Assembly (NCBI RefSeq): GCF_945859705.1
Contig: NC_079135.1
Coordinates: forward strand, 28,445,679-28,509,678
DNA: 64,000 nt
Direction: 5' to 3'
DNA from: Episyrphus balteatus
Taxonomy: Eukaryota; Arthropoda; Insecta; Diptera; Syrphidae
The position numbers and the translations under genes are program-made. Positions 12,057 through 25,200 of the stretch are shown here, piece by piece. The notes below the pieces were generated by a model. The model was not told where the DNA came from, searched no databases, and was given only the letters and a program-made list of their open reading frames with translations. Each line of letters opens with the position of its first letter. The stretch's first letter is position 1.

Positions 12057-13867
12057 TTTCATCAGCAATAAATAGCCTTGTTTCAAGATGCATACTACTT
12101 ATTTTTGTATCAAAATTGTAGCGACATTTTTGGAATGGTATACGTCAGGAACCGTTTTTTTCTAAAAAAACAAATTCAAAGAGCCCTTTTGGTCGGGGCC
12201 AAAAACCGTGTTCCAGGATAAATTGCCCTATCCTTTTAGGTCCGTATTGAAGCATCCGATGCAACATGAAAACAACTGAATTTAATTCAGAGTTGAAAAA
12301 AAAACGAAATCTTACATGTTTTTACTTTGCAAACCATTTGGAAGAACTATAGGATGAAAAAGGACACATTAAAAATAAAGAAGACAAATTATAAAGCATC
12401 TTCTTGTAGACACAAACGCATCAGGTGCATTCGTATATTAAATGCGTTGATTTTGGTTCTTGTCGTCATAATATGAAATATGATTTTATATAGATAAGCT
12501 TTCCTTCGATATAAATACATACATTTTATTTCTGTTGATTCTATTAGCCAATCATTTTTTCTTATTGCCCCTTAGTTAAAGAAATCAAATTTTGTATCCT
12601 AGACAACTTGAAAATAAAAGCAAGTTCTTTCTTGCGACCTTGACCTGTGTTTCTTTTTAACATATTTAATGTAATTTAAAAATCCATAAAAGTTTTATTT
12701 TTGTACTTCCATATTCCTATTTTTTATTTTTATTTTCCTAAAAAAACCTTTTAAATTTTCTTTTAAAAAACCTTTTAAATTTTTTCCTAACAAAATCTTT
12801 TAATTTTCTTTATTTTATTATTTTTTCTAAATTTTCCTTTTTTAATTTTGTTTTGTTTTTTTATTTTTTTATTTCAGAATGAACAGGTTGTGAGCATCGT
12901 GAGTGTTTTAATTTAAATGTCTCATTCGTCTCAGTGTTTGTGTTTGTTAAAATCTTAAATTAAATTTAAGTTTTGTAAAAAAAAAAATTATCATAAAATA
13001 CGTTTGAATGTCTTCTGCCTTGTAAATTGGTTTGTTCTGTCTTGTGTGTGTTTCTGTTCATACAATTTCTTAATTCTTCTAATATTGTTTTCGTTTGTCT
13101 TGCAATTAAAACAGTTACTTTTTTAATATATAATAAAATGATTATAACATTTCAATATTTTCATTATCACTACTGTAAAGAAAATAAAAAACTTATCATC
13201 TTTCATTAAACTTGACACACATTAACATTGACCTTGATTCTTAGGGCAACAATTTCTTGCTCCTGATTTTTTTTTTTTTTATTTTCACTCTGTCATCTAC
13301 TACCTACTCTTACTCACTTGGTTTTGTTACAAAACAAAAATAAATAAAAACGAAATGATTATAAAACAATTTTCTTTATTGTTTGTTTTATGTGAGATAG
13401 ATACAGCGAGATGCAAAGATGGGGTAGGGTGAATTTTATTTTTTTTTTTTACTTTTAATTTGCAATTAGCACTATACATATTGTGAGATGTTATGGTGAA
13501 AGATTGCGAATGGGAACTCTTGTTGGAAGTGTTGTTTACTTTCAACACTTCTATGTGTCCCTCTATGAACGCACTTGAATGCATGGCAAAAGTTGTATAC
13601 ATTTTCAAGGTTGTTCCACTTGTATCATATTCATACGTTCAAATATTGTAAATAAAATATAAAACCAAAATAAATTGCCTATTGTTTTGTTTTTATGATA
13701 TTTATGTACATTTTTATTTTTAATCTTTGTAAAAACAGAAATAATTATTTGGAAACAAAAAAAACCTTTTTAAATATTAATTTGTAATTAAATATTAAGC
13801 TATGGGTAATCACACCCAGGTTCACCATTAATAGGAAAACAATGAAAATCAAAGTTTAAGAAATTAA
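12057..13867. other. Non-coding AT-rich DNA
   Basis: No supported exon. The only splice-like candidate is a 21-nt stretch at 12878-12898 bounded by a strong T-rich tract plus CAG and by GTGAGT; it is listed as a finding, not as a gene. There are long T and A tracts and no recognisable transposon coding sequence. Confidence 0.4.
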
Positions 13868-13868
13868 G

Positions 13869-14023
13869 AGCCGAAATAATAGTCGTTACTCAAGTTGAGA
13901 TTTTTCTCAACTTAAGCATTCCCTGAAGTAATGTCATTATTCGCAGCAAGAATAGAGCGATCCACTCAAGTAAATGCTTAAGTTGAGAAAAATCTTAACT
14001 TGAGTAACGACTATGAATTCGGC
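13869..14023. repeat. 155-bp hairpin element
   Basis: Arms of about 53 bp begin GAGCCGAA and contain TAGTCGTTACTCAAGTT. They are inverted copies with few mismatches, separated by about 45 bp. This is typical of a very short foldback or MITE. Each arm also carries a smaller internal palindrome, CTCAACTTAAG. Confidence 0.75.
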
Positions 14024-16049
14024 TCTTTTTTCATTAATTATTTCGTATTAGTATATTTTTTACATACATAAATACCTCAATTTTAAAATTTCACAAAACT
14101 AGTTTTTGGGTAAAAAAAATGGAAAAAAGTCATAAAAGCAAGCATTATTTCTTAGATGTTAGATTCAACTGTTTTGCCGCTGGAGGCGCTTTTTGTCCAA
14201 AATTGCTTAAAAACTCGAGTCAATTATTATGATGTCTACTTAGATTCTGACCCTAATTTATTATTTATTTATTTAGTACTTAAGTGTTTGAAATTGTTTA
14301 AATACTTTTTTCATACAATTACAAAATTATGTCAAGCCTGTTACATTTTTGAGTTATTATAAAAACACAGGTTTCTGTAAATTTTCTTAAAATATATGCT
14401 TACTGCAAATGTAATAAAATCTTTTTTCATATTAAACACGGAATCAACACAATATGGATTCTGAAAATTTCTATTTAGCGCTCCAAATCGGAAATCTCCA
14501 GAATAATTCTTTTTCTCGAGATTTTATATGTATCCCTCGAATTTTTAATTGAAGAATATCTTTTGGCAAAAAAATCCAGATTCCAGAGTCATCTGATTCT
14601 GTGATAAGCTCAATGAAAAAACTTTTCACAATTTAAATTTAATTGTGATAAGTTTATCATTTCTGTTTATCATAGAATCGCAATAGGGGAGCAGGGGGCT
14701 ATTCTGGTTGTGATAAGATCTATTTTATGATTAATTTATCATAGAATCGGAATAGGGGCCCAGGAAAGTAAACAAAGAATAATAAGTTTTGCAAATCATA
14801 TTCTTTCGATGCTTTTTAAGTTTCAAATCGATTCAAAACTCAAATTCCGTTATTATTATCGTTGCTGATCCGTTTAATTGATCGCTATAAACGACCTATC
14901 ACATTGGTGATAAACATTTTTGATTTCTTATCAACTCCTTTCAATTACATAAAAATAAAAGAAATTTCATTCAAAATCATAAATTCTGAATTTGGATGAA
15001 ACCCTCTACTAATAGTGGAAACCTATTACATTAATTAACTACTGTGCTTAGTGTTTCATCTGTATGATAATATTTATGAATTAGTTCCGAATGTTCTGAA
15101 AAAATACTTGCGAAGTTTTCAATTTGTTATACAGATCTGAGAGCAAAGCCTAAAACCCGTTGTTTTTGCTTCTTTACTTAAATAAAACCTTAATTTATCA
15201 GTTGAGAATTAATACATATTCTTTCATTATTTTATGAAACTAAACATAATGCACTTTTTTGAGCTATGAATATTGAGGTTATAAGATATTTGGGATAACC
15301 ACATCCAAGATTTGTAAATGTTCATATTTTTTTAACATAGTCCTAGAACACTTGGGAATACACACATGTTCGTTCAATTTGCTTATGAAAGGTAAACAAA
15401 CCGTAAAAGTATTCATTAATAAAAGTGGATTTTTCCTATACAAAATTACATAATACATATTTCTCATTCACGTTATGTTTATATTTTATAAGACTAACCA
15501 CTAACATACATAAATTGTTATCATTTTTTTTTTATAATAATCTCTTCAAAAGGCTTGATCTAATTTCAATGAAATGTAAAAAAAAAATTGAAAAACTTTG
15601 TATTTTATCTTATGTAGACATGGTTTTTTAACTTTTGTATGATATCGTCCTCTTCCATCAAGCAAACGCTAACATATTTAACCTCTATTAACACTCTTTT
15701 GCTCTCATACCTTACAACCAAGATGTACACACGGAAGTGTATTAAATGAGTTCATCGTCTACCCACATCAGCCATTAGTTCATCATCGACACAAATAACA
15801 TTCATTCAATATAGAGGAACCTTACATTTTCATCCCATCCCTTTGCTAACTTAACCCATATTTTCCTTATACAACATAAATTCCCATTTGAGAAATAAAC
15901 AACCCACTCATGTCATGATAAGAAAACGAAGGAAGACCACAAAAATACATTTTGTACATTGTCAATTTTTTTTCTTCTTCTATTTCTCTATATTTATCTG
16001 TCTGACCAACAACTTTGACTGGAACAAAATATATAAAAAAAAAACATAG
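14024..16049. other. Non-coding DNA left of the first visible syd exon
   Basis: No supported exon. A rough tandem pair lies at about 14640-14765, with both copies sharing ATCATAGAATCG(C/G)AATAGGGG. The right end (about 15960-16049) contains a pyrimidine tract and the acceptor ATAG that precedes the syd exon. Confidence 0.45.
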
Positions 16050-16286
16050 GTACAACAATTAGCCAGTAGTATCTATCAGGAATTCGAGCGTATGATCAAT
16101 CGTTACGACGAGGATGTCGTAAAGAATTTAATGCCACTTTTGGTAAATGTCTTAGAGTGCTTAGATGCATCGTACAGAATTAATCAGGAGCAAGATGTCG
16201 AGGTGGAATTACTTCGAGAAGATAATGAACAGCTAGTCACACAATATGAAAGGGAGAAGAGTGCACGAAAACAATCAGAGCAAAAG
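16050..16286 (+). CDS. syd: syd exon: start of RH1 domain
   Basis: This exon encodes VQQLASSIYQEFERM and the following RH1 segment through SARKQSEQK, phase 0 at both ends. The acceptor was placed after CATAG at 16049 because that adds VQQLAS, which matches the family, in frame; acceptors at 16062 and 16066 would cut this off. The Met at 16092 is internal, not the start. Confidence 0.9.
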
Positions 16287-19200
16287 GTATGTTATATATA
16301 TTTTATTTATAGATGTGTGGAATTTTATGTGATTGAACATTTTTATCCTTTCAGCTCTTGGAAGCCGAAGATTTGGCAGAAGCAGAAAATAAAGAATTAG
16401 CAAGTAGATTAGAGTCATTAGAAAGTATTGTAAGAATGTTAGAGTTGAAGCACAAGAATAGTTTGGAACATTCTAGTCGATTGGAAGAACGAGAAGCTGA
16501 TCTTAAAAAAGTAAGTTATTTATATATAATTTGGATAAAAATAAGAATCTAAAGAAATACTTTGCTTTTTTTTTAGGAATACAATAAATTACATGAACGT
16601 TATACGGAGCTTTTCAAAACACATGTAGATTACATGGAACGTACAAAAATGTTGATGGGATCAACTCATTCACAGATGAGCTCAGCTTCCGATAGGCAAG
16701 AAGTCAGTAGAGCAAGGCTTAATCCAATTGTTAGGTAATTTTGCATTTTTATTAAATTTATTAAATGTAGCAATTCAATTTTTCAATTTTGTTTTATTGA
16801 ACATACTATATACAATTGACTTAAGCTTAACTTATTTCTAATAAGATACATTGATTGATATAAAATTTGTTGGCACATATGGGGCCTAACCTTATACAAT
16901 GGATAAAAGATAAAATATATATAAATATAGTACATGAATAGGCTTAATTTTACAAGTCTGCTGACTAGGTTATCCTCGGGGTGTTCCGTCCCGGTTGTCC
17001 AGTTGTGGTATTGATAATGGTGGGTTGGGTGGTATGGCATTTAGCCGCGGTAGTAGGCCGATTGCGTATCGGCGTAAAAGTAAACTACTTCCTCGTTGTC
17101 GGTTGGGATTATGTGTTCATCCAGAATATCCAAAGCACTAAGGTATCTGGGTTCCGGATGTCGTTGTTGGGTTCTCATGCTTCTCATCAGCTGATTGGGG
17201 TGGTTGGCGATGCTTCCGACAAGTTTCTTTGCAGATTGCAGCAGATACTTTTCCAACGTCATGATGTTTGCTTCCTCGTAAAGTCGCTCGTTGCTGTAGT
17301 ATTTTTGTCGCTGTCGATCGAAGTAAAGTCCGGTGCAGATCCTCAGGATTTTCCTCTCAAAAATTTGAAGTTCCTTCATGGCTGTCTTGGAAATGGTATA
17401 CCATACCGGAAAGCTATAGGCGATGACAGGTCGTAGAAGCTGCTTGTAGATCAGGAGTTTCGTTGGTTGGCTTAATCCGTTTCTTCTCTTCATCAGGGGG
17501 TGAAGGCGATGGAAGGCGTAGTTGGCTTTTTTCAGGACAGACCTAGAGTGAAGGTTGAACCTCAGGAGCTCGTTAAAGTTGATCCCTAAATACTTCGCGT
17601 TGCGTTTGGCTGCCAATTTAGTACCATCAGGTAGTGTAAGTGTGATGCTCCTACAGTTTGCAGCTGACCGAATGCTTCGTCCTCCTGTTCGTCTAAAGCA
17701 CAGTAATTCCGATTTGGATGAGTTGATCCGGATACCCCATTTACTGTAGAACTCATACAGTTTTCGAATGTGAGCTTCAACTTTCCTGGCAGCTATCGTT
17801 GGCGAGACGGACTTGTAGTATGTGAGCGAATCGTCAGCGTAAAGCAGGTTCTCGCACTCACTTGCAAGCGGCTGGTCTGACGTCAGGATACTATAGAGGA
17901 AGGGACCAAGTTTTGATCCTTGGGCAACTCCAGCTCTAATGCACTTCTTTGCTGATTTTCTATCCTCCACTTGTACGAAGAAGTTCCTAGAAGAAAGAAA
18001 AGAAAAAATGATTTTTATTAGTGCTACAGGGAAGCCTAGTAAATGAAGTTTATGGATAAGGGCTTCTATCCATACGCTGTCAAATGCTTTCTCGACATCC
18101 AGAAAGCATGCGACGGTAACTTGATGGTTGTTCAAAGCTGAGGTGATGTCTTGGTGGAACTTCATGAGCGGATGCAGTGTGGAGTGCTTCTCCCGAAAGC
18201 CGAACTGCATGTCTGGGATAATGTTGAAATCGCTGCAAAACTTCTTGAGCTTCCTCAGTGTCAGCTCTTCCAAGAGCTTACTTAGGTTGTTGAGAAGAGA
18301 AATTGGCCTGTAATTAGATATAATGTTCCTCGCACCTTTCTTAGGAATTGCCACGATTCTTGCAGTTTTCCATTTCTGCGGGAAGTAGCTGTTGTTGATG
18401 CAGTTGTTGAGGATAATGGTTAGGAAGATTAATATTGTCTGCGGGAGCCTCTTAATGACGAAGTTGGAAATGCCATCCGGTCCGGCTGATTTCTTAGGTT
18501 TGGATAGGCTTATTATTTCGGCAATCTCTTCTGGGGTGCTCAGGTTTGGGCTGTCAACTGGATCACTTGCGGGATTGGTGTTGCTGAATGTTGCTACATC
18601 AATGTTAGGTACTAAGGTCCTTCGGATGGATGCTTCCATTTCCTGTAAGAAGACTGGGTCTGCGGAAGGGTTCGGTGTGAAGTTACCTTCGAAGTGGGCT
18701 GCAAATGCTTCTGCTTTTTCCTGAGATGTTGTTGCTTCTCCATTGTTGGTGTTAATAACTTCCGGCATTGGTGACTTCTGTCCAACAATTCGGTTGATAT
18801 TCTTGAAGGCATCAGGTCCGGGCTTTATTGACTGCAGTCTCTTCTGGAACTGTGTGTTGTTGAAGTGTTGAATGGCGTTACGGAGCATGATGTTGGTGCA
18901 CTGCAGCTCACTCCACACTGTCCGGTAGTTGGCATTTGATGTGTTTAAGTCCCGCTTGTGGATCCTTTGGAGGCGTTTTCTTAACCGCTGTCTGTGTACG
19001 TATAAATTTTGCACGTGTACTGGAAGATGTTGGTAGCGGTCCTTTGATGTCTTCGGCTGTTTTTGATTGTCCAGTGCACTTGTGATTGCCGTTTCCAGAG
19101 AATCAATAGCAGCATCAATTTCAACATTCTGGAGATTTCTGTTGTGTGGTGGGAAAGTGATGGATTGTTCAACCTCTCTCTGCAGCCTGTCTATATCCAA

Positions 19201-22200
19201 TCTCCTATAGTTGATGAAGTGTTCCGCTGGTTGTGTCACTAAGTTGATGGGCTGATGAAGCTTAATACTGAGCTGAACTGCTTTATGGTCCGAGTCGCTG
19301 GATACTGTTGAACAGATAAAGTTGCAGAAATCAGGATGAATATGCACAAAATTTGATGTTACTAAGAAGAAGTCCAATGTTGAAGGTGTTCTTGGGTAGG
19401 TTGGTTTCGGTTGAGAAATTACAACTAACGAGTGTTGGGCACTGTTGAAATCCAACCAGTCGGATATTGCCTTCCCTTCGGTGTTGATTGTTGTATCCAT
19501 CCAAAGGTGATGTCTAGCATTGAAATCACCGCCGATGAGTCCATAAGTGCTTCTCGAGAGTGTGCCGTTGAGGGTCTGTAAGTCGCTCTGGATGTTTTTG
19601 GCCGTGGAATTGCATTTGAAGTACACGCTTATTATGGTGAGTGTCTCATCTCTTCCTAGGTTTAAGATTACGGCAGTAGCTTCACTGGTCGAGAGTCCTT
19701 TGATGATGGTTTCACTGGTGCTTATATTTTTCTTTACAAAAATTGCAGTCCCTCTTCGGTTCTCGGCTTTGTCCTGTCGGAAGGTGTTAAATCCAACGAT
19801 GTCAATGTTATTTTTCCGTGTCACGTTGGTCTCGCTGATGAGGGCGATGTCTGGGCTGTTGTTCTTCAAGAACAAGTTGAATGATGTCCTCTTCTCCAGG
19901 CTGTACAATGAATTGACATTGTACGTCAGTATGCGGAGCTTCTTTAATGACATAGTGTGTAGATGAAGGTGGCTAAGGCCGCGGACTTATCTTTATCACT
20001 CAGAAGCCCATAGTTAGACGGAACGGCACTCCGGGCTTTCCGGGCATCACTGACAAGAGGTCACTTCCGAAGAGGCGCTCAACTTCGTTGTTGAGATTCA
20101 TCGGTGGTGGTGCTGATGTAGATGCTGGTTTGGTCGGCTTAGTTGGCCCTGTCTTAACTGGGATGCTCTTTGCTGGAGTCCTGGTTTGCCGTTGTTGTGT
20201 TTGGTTCTTCATTGGTGCTATTGGCTTGGGTGTTGCTGCCTTTGGTGGTTGTGCTTTTAGGGCCATTGCTGCATAGCTCACTGCTGGCCGGGTAATGGTA
20301 CATGCTGACTTAGCAGCAAACTCCTGGTGAGACTTTTTCTGCGCCAGCACCTTATTCCTTTCGGTAAGCTTAGCTTTCAGTGTCGGGCATCCTTTGAAGC
20401 TAGCTGGATGTCCTTCCTTCTTACAGTTGGCACACCATACATCCGATCCGGTGTTTTCCTTCCTTCTACATTGTCCTGGTTCATGGTCTTCTTTGCACTT
20501 AACGCAAACATATTGGCGGCCGCAGTTTGTGGCAACGTGACCAAAACGTTGGCAGTTTCGGCATTGCACGATGTCGTTGGTCCTAAGACGCTCCCAATGA
20601 ACCCGGTGGTTCATTATCAATGTCTTTGAGTAGACCTCGGCGATGTCACAGCTCTTACTTAGTTCTACGACGAAGTTGTTGAATTCTTTGCCCTGTGCCT
20701 TTTTGGACTTGAATTCAGTGACTTTGATGACTGGGAGACCCTCGATCCTAAGTTCATCTTCTATTTCAATGGCTGCGAGTGTGAAGTGAAGTCCTTTCAG
20801 CATTAGTAGGTTCTTCCTATCTTCTCGGGGTGTAAAGGTATTAAATTGGATCTTCCTCGCCTTTAGGAAGTTTTTAATGTCCTCAAAAGATTGGCGGTTC
20901 CCAGTTGAAATGATGGTTGTCTTTGTGCTCCGGTTTTTAAATGTCACCTTGATGTTTTTATTTTTGCAGAATCTGCTGATTTCCGCAATGTTAGCGGAAA
21001 AACAGAAGATTGGTGGCATTCCTGTTGTCTTGGTGGTGGTGATTGGAGGCGTTGGCTGGGCGGCAGTTGTACTTGCTGTTGCTGGTTGTTTAGCTGTTGG
21101 TGGCTGTGTTGCAGCTTGTGACTGTTGTGCTGTTGGCGGCTTGTTTGGACTGGCTGATGTTGGCTGCTTATTCGGAGAATGCTGGGCTGTTGCTGTTGAT
21201 GGCTTGTAGAAATCCGTGATTATTAGTTTTTTGGCTGCAGTTGCTCCTTTTCCGGATTTCCTAGGCCTCTTCTGCCCTGGCTGGGGAGATTCACCATCAA
21301 TTTCCGAACTGGAAGCAGAATCACAAGTATCCTCTTCTTCGCTGGCTGGTTCATCTTGGCTGGTTTGCACCTCATCGTTGGCGTGTGTCGATGAGCTTTC
21401 TTCACTTTCGGTTTCCATTTCATCTTCGGCTTTGTCTTCTTTGTTCTTCTGCAATTGATCATCCCTTGTGATAAAACTTCCTAGGGTTTTATTGATTCGC
21501 GATCCGTGTTCAGGACCCAGGTCGTTGATGATCCTCTTAATTAGTTCTTCCAGGGCAATAAACGCACTTTCAAGATTAAAAGGCTCACCCATTTTTAATT
21601 GCTGCTAATTGTTTTTACTTTAATTATTATATGGCACCACTTAGTTTAATCCTCGCACGATATTTTAAGAAAAACTTTCATGCGCACATTAATTAAGGGT
21701 TGGCTTAGGTAGCTTAACTCTGCTAATGATTTCGGGTTTTATTACCACAGGGTAATAAAACTTTTGAAAATCGTCGCAGGTAAAACCCTTCGCTGGTAGA
21801 TTTGGTGGTTGTTTTTGTTAAGTGTTTAAAACTATCCGCTGCACGTCTATCTGCTTTGATTAAATGTAGCATGCATTCTCACTTGTTGTGTTTCCAAATA
21901 CTTCATTTTTGAATGGCAGACACGGGTTTTCTAGTTTTTTTCTCCAACAAAACCCAGAAATCTCATTTAATTATTTCCAATAGTTTCGAAATTCAGTGGT
22001 TTAAACTGAACACCTTTTTACTTTCGGCTTGTATGTCACTGGCCACCTTCTGTGTAATAATCACATACTTGTAGTTGTCAAAAATTCTGTAAAATGCTAA
22101 AGGCTCTTTCGAAGACGCAAGAAATTGTGCTCAAATGCACAATAGTTAGATAATGTTAATTTTTCCCTTAATCACGGATATTTTTCCTTATATATGATTT

Positions 22201-25200
22201 TTTGACCAACTTGGAATTTTAATTCAAATATGTAAGTGGATAAGATTAAAATCATGTTTTCTTTTGGCTTTTTGGTCACAATCGTTGTGGCAATGAAACA
22301 ATTAAGTAAACATTGGAATTTTCCGACGTTTCGACGACTGCGTTTGCTACCTTCTTAAGGAGAACTTTATCATATTAAAAACAAGATTTTAATCTTATCC
22401 ATTTATTGGGATATTTTTCTTTACCCGACTGGATAGGTATACATATGTTAAGCTACATATTTACTAAATTTAATTCAAAGTTCTATTGACGTGGCGTTCG
22501 TCTCATTGGCACCAAGGCCCTTACTTATTCTTGGACTTATTTTCAATACTACCAAAATCTCCACTGACAGCCCACTTTGTTGTTCCATACATGTTCATAT
22601 CATCAGCATAATCAAACAATTGAAAATCTTTTGAAAAATAGAGTCTTTGGTTCAGAGTTTTCACTTCTGAAAATTTTTTAAGTACGACGGCTAGTAGAAC
22701 GTCTGCACTACCTGCCTTCTTACTCTTGCTATTGCAACTGCTGAAATTCGCTGAACTCCCAATTACATCTAATATTAAAAATACATCATTCTGTCTCTGC
22801 AGATAATCTTCCAATATAAAACAGTGCACTGTGCTAATCTGCTTATTCAAAAATCTGTTGATTTATCTAAAACATTTAACTGAACAATCATTAACAGAGT
22901 AATCATACAGCAGTAGAATAATAATTTTAAATTAAAAAAAAAATTTATAAAAAAAGAAAACTATAAATCAATTTTGTATTAATATAGATCCTCTGGACCC
23001 GTATCATACGGTTTTGCTTCATTGGAGAATTCAACAATGTTGGATACGGAAACAATCTGCAGTGTTGGAAGTAATTCCGATGATTCTGGCCCACCATCAC
23101 TTCAAAATGAATTGGAAAGCATTCATACTATGGAACGTTCCGCCGAAACAGACACCCTTCATCACATCAATCAAGCCACATCGCCTCAAAGTGATGAATG
23201 TCCAATTGTGCCAAATATTCCATCTAATGGTAAAAACTTACGAACTTATATTAATTCTTTTTTAAATAACTTAACTAACTTTTGGGATTTATCTTTTATT
23301 CTTTCTCCTAAAAAAAAAAACAAAACTCTTCCAACTAATTAATATTTTCAAAAAAAATTATACTTTTATTCCGTTTTGTTAATAACAATTTATTTAAATT
23401 TTATATTAAATACAAAAAAAAAAAAAACACTTAATTAGTTGGTCGAACTACAACCAAAAAGGAACAACGCTCTGCAAACACACTCTACCAAGAGTTATCA
23501 TTTCAGGATAATGAAGAGAGCGAAGAGCATGAAGTTACAGGTGAGTTCGTCTGTGTTCCTCAATATTCGTTGGTTATTGTTGCACATTATTTTTTGTTTA
23601 TTGTAACGCTTAACTCAATTAACAGAGTTGCACGTTCAATATAAATATTTATTATATATTTCTTGATTTATGTTAATTTATCATTTAATTTAAACCAGCA
23701 TCTAACAATGATTTTTATTTTGTTTTCCCTTTTCATTGTAATTTTTGTTACAATAAAATATAAAAAAAATAATAATAATAAAACAAACAACAGGCAGCTG
23801 GGTGCATCCTGGGGAATACGCTTCTTCAGGTAGGTGTCATCGTCTGAGTTTTTTTGAAATTGTTTATATTACTTGTAAATATCTCAAATACAATTTTGAA
23901 GCTTGCATATAAAATTATTCCATCCAAATAAACCTAATAAAATCACTCATTTATTTCATAAATCATTATTTTTTTTTGTTCTATTAATTTAAAAACAAAC
24001 CTTTTAACAAAACAAATTCCCTCAAAACAAAATAATATATGTTCCTCAATTATACTCCTCTCAAAACCAATCAAACCCTGTCCTGGATCGCCCAAATAGC
24101 TAATGATAATTATTTCGGTAAGTTTATTTATTTTAAATATTTTTTGTTTTAATTCATGTAAACAAAATACATATAACTTTAGTCTGTCGTTGTCACTTTT
24201 TGAAAAAAGAAAAAAAAATCAACTCCATAGGATCAGTGTCTTAAGACAGTACTGGTTGTTAATGTTTTGTTTTTTGTTGCATAAAGTTGAATGTATCTTT
24301 TTATTTTGAATTGTTTAGTTTTCTTTCGGTGCTGGAGCTTTAGTTCAGATACTATGTTAATTTTTATGTTGGAAAGGTTACTGTGTTACAAGTCTGCTTC
24401 TTTGTTTTATGCTAAAATATTGAAATATTTTGTTGGATGTAGGAAACCAATACTTCTGAATATTATATATTTGAGATTTATATCAGAAAATGTAGATTTC
24501 TGCATAATGACAGTGTCAAGATTGAAATATAATGTGTAGATAGTTTTAGAGAATATGTAGATTCTAAAGTCAACTTCCTTCCATATCATAGAATCCAAAC
24601 ATTATAGTCAAATGAGCATTTTTAAATAACTGCTAATAATGAAATGATATTCAACTGAGCATTTGTTATTAGTTTTCTGCTTTTTTTGTAACAATTATGT
24701 TATGCGCATAATTTCATTTATGGAGAAAGACAATAGTACAATTTTACATTTTTAGCAAGAGTAAACGTCAATTGTGGGTTCAACGCAGACTTAAGTTCTG
24801 AATTTTCAGGTGGCCTGGAGTAAACCCACTCAAAAGCTGAAGAATAACATTCATTTTCGGCCATAGTCCTTACAAGAAAACATTCTTTAAATTATTGAGA
24901 TCTTTGACTAAGGTGTAAAAATGAATGTTAATTTATTTAAAAATATTTAATTAAATTTTGATTAAAAAAAATATAAAAATGTTGTTATTTTATATGTATA
25001 TGTATGTAGACGTAATAATAAAGCGCCCCTGAAGATGTTGAGAAACTCCAGCGAAACGTCGAGACAAAAATTCATATTTTAATTTTTTATTTACATAAAC
25101 AAAACAAATTGACCAAAAAAGCCCACTTAAACAACTACTTAAATTGTAAAAATCATGTCATGTAAAATCAAAGCTGTTGTTATGTATCGTCCCGTTACAG

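Larger units (their letters stand above)
16785..22070 (-). mobile_element. Jockey-type non-LTR retrotransposon inserted antisense in a syd intron
   Basis: An apparently near full-length LINE has ORF1 (20000-21592) and ORF2 (17041-19953) in order on the minus strand, 46 bp apart, both open throughout. The 3' untranslated region runs from 17040 down to about 16785, with AATAAA at 16793-16798. The 5' end is only estimated at about 22070. I could not identify a target-site duplication. There is no LTR or RNase H domain, and the ORF1 zinc-knuckle layout fits the Jockey clade. Its GC content is clearly above that of its surroundings, as expected of a young insertion. Confidence 0.85.

Noticed and set aside
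16092..16094. ATG as the syd start codon
   Set aside because: It is inside the conserved RH1 stretch FERMINRYDEDVV; family proteins have the residues before it and an upstream exon.
17436..21458. Plus-strand open frames of 60-150 aa
   Set aside because: They are antisense shadows of the retrotransposon ORFs, created by its GC-richer coding sequence.
24103..24539. Two plus-strand frames of 68 and 82 aa in the syd intron
   Set aside because: They start at or after the microexon, run through its donor and have low-complexity intronic composition.
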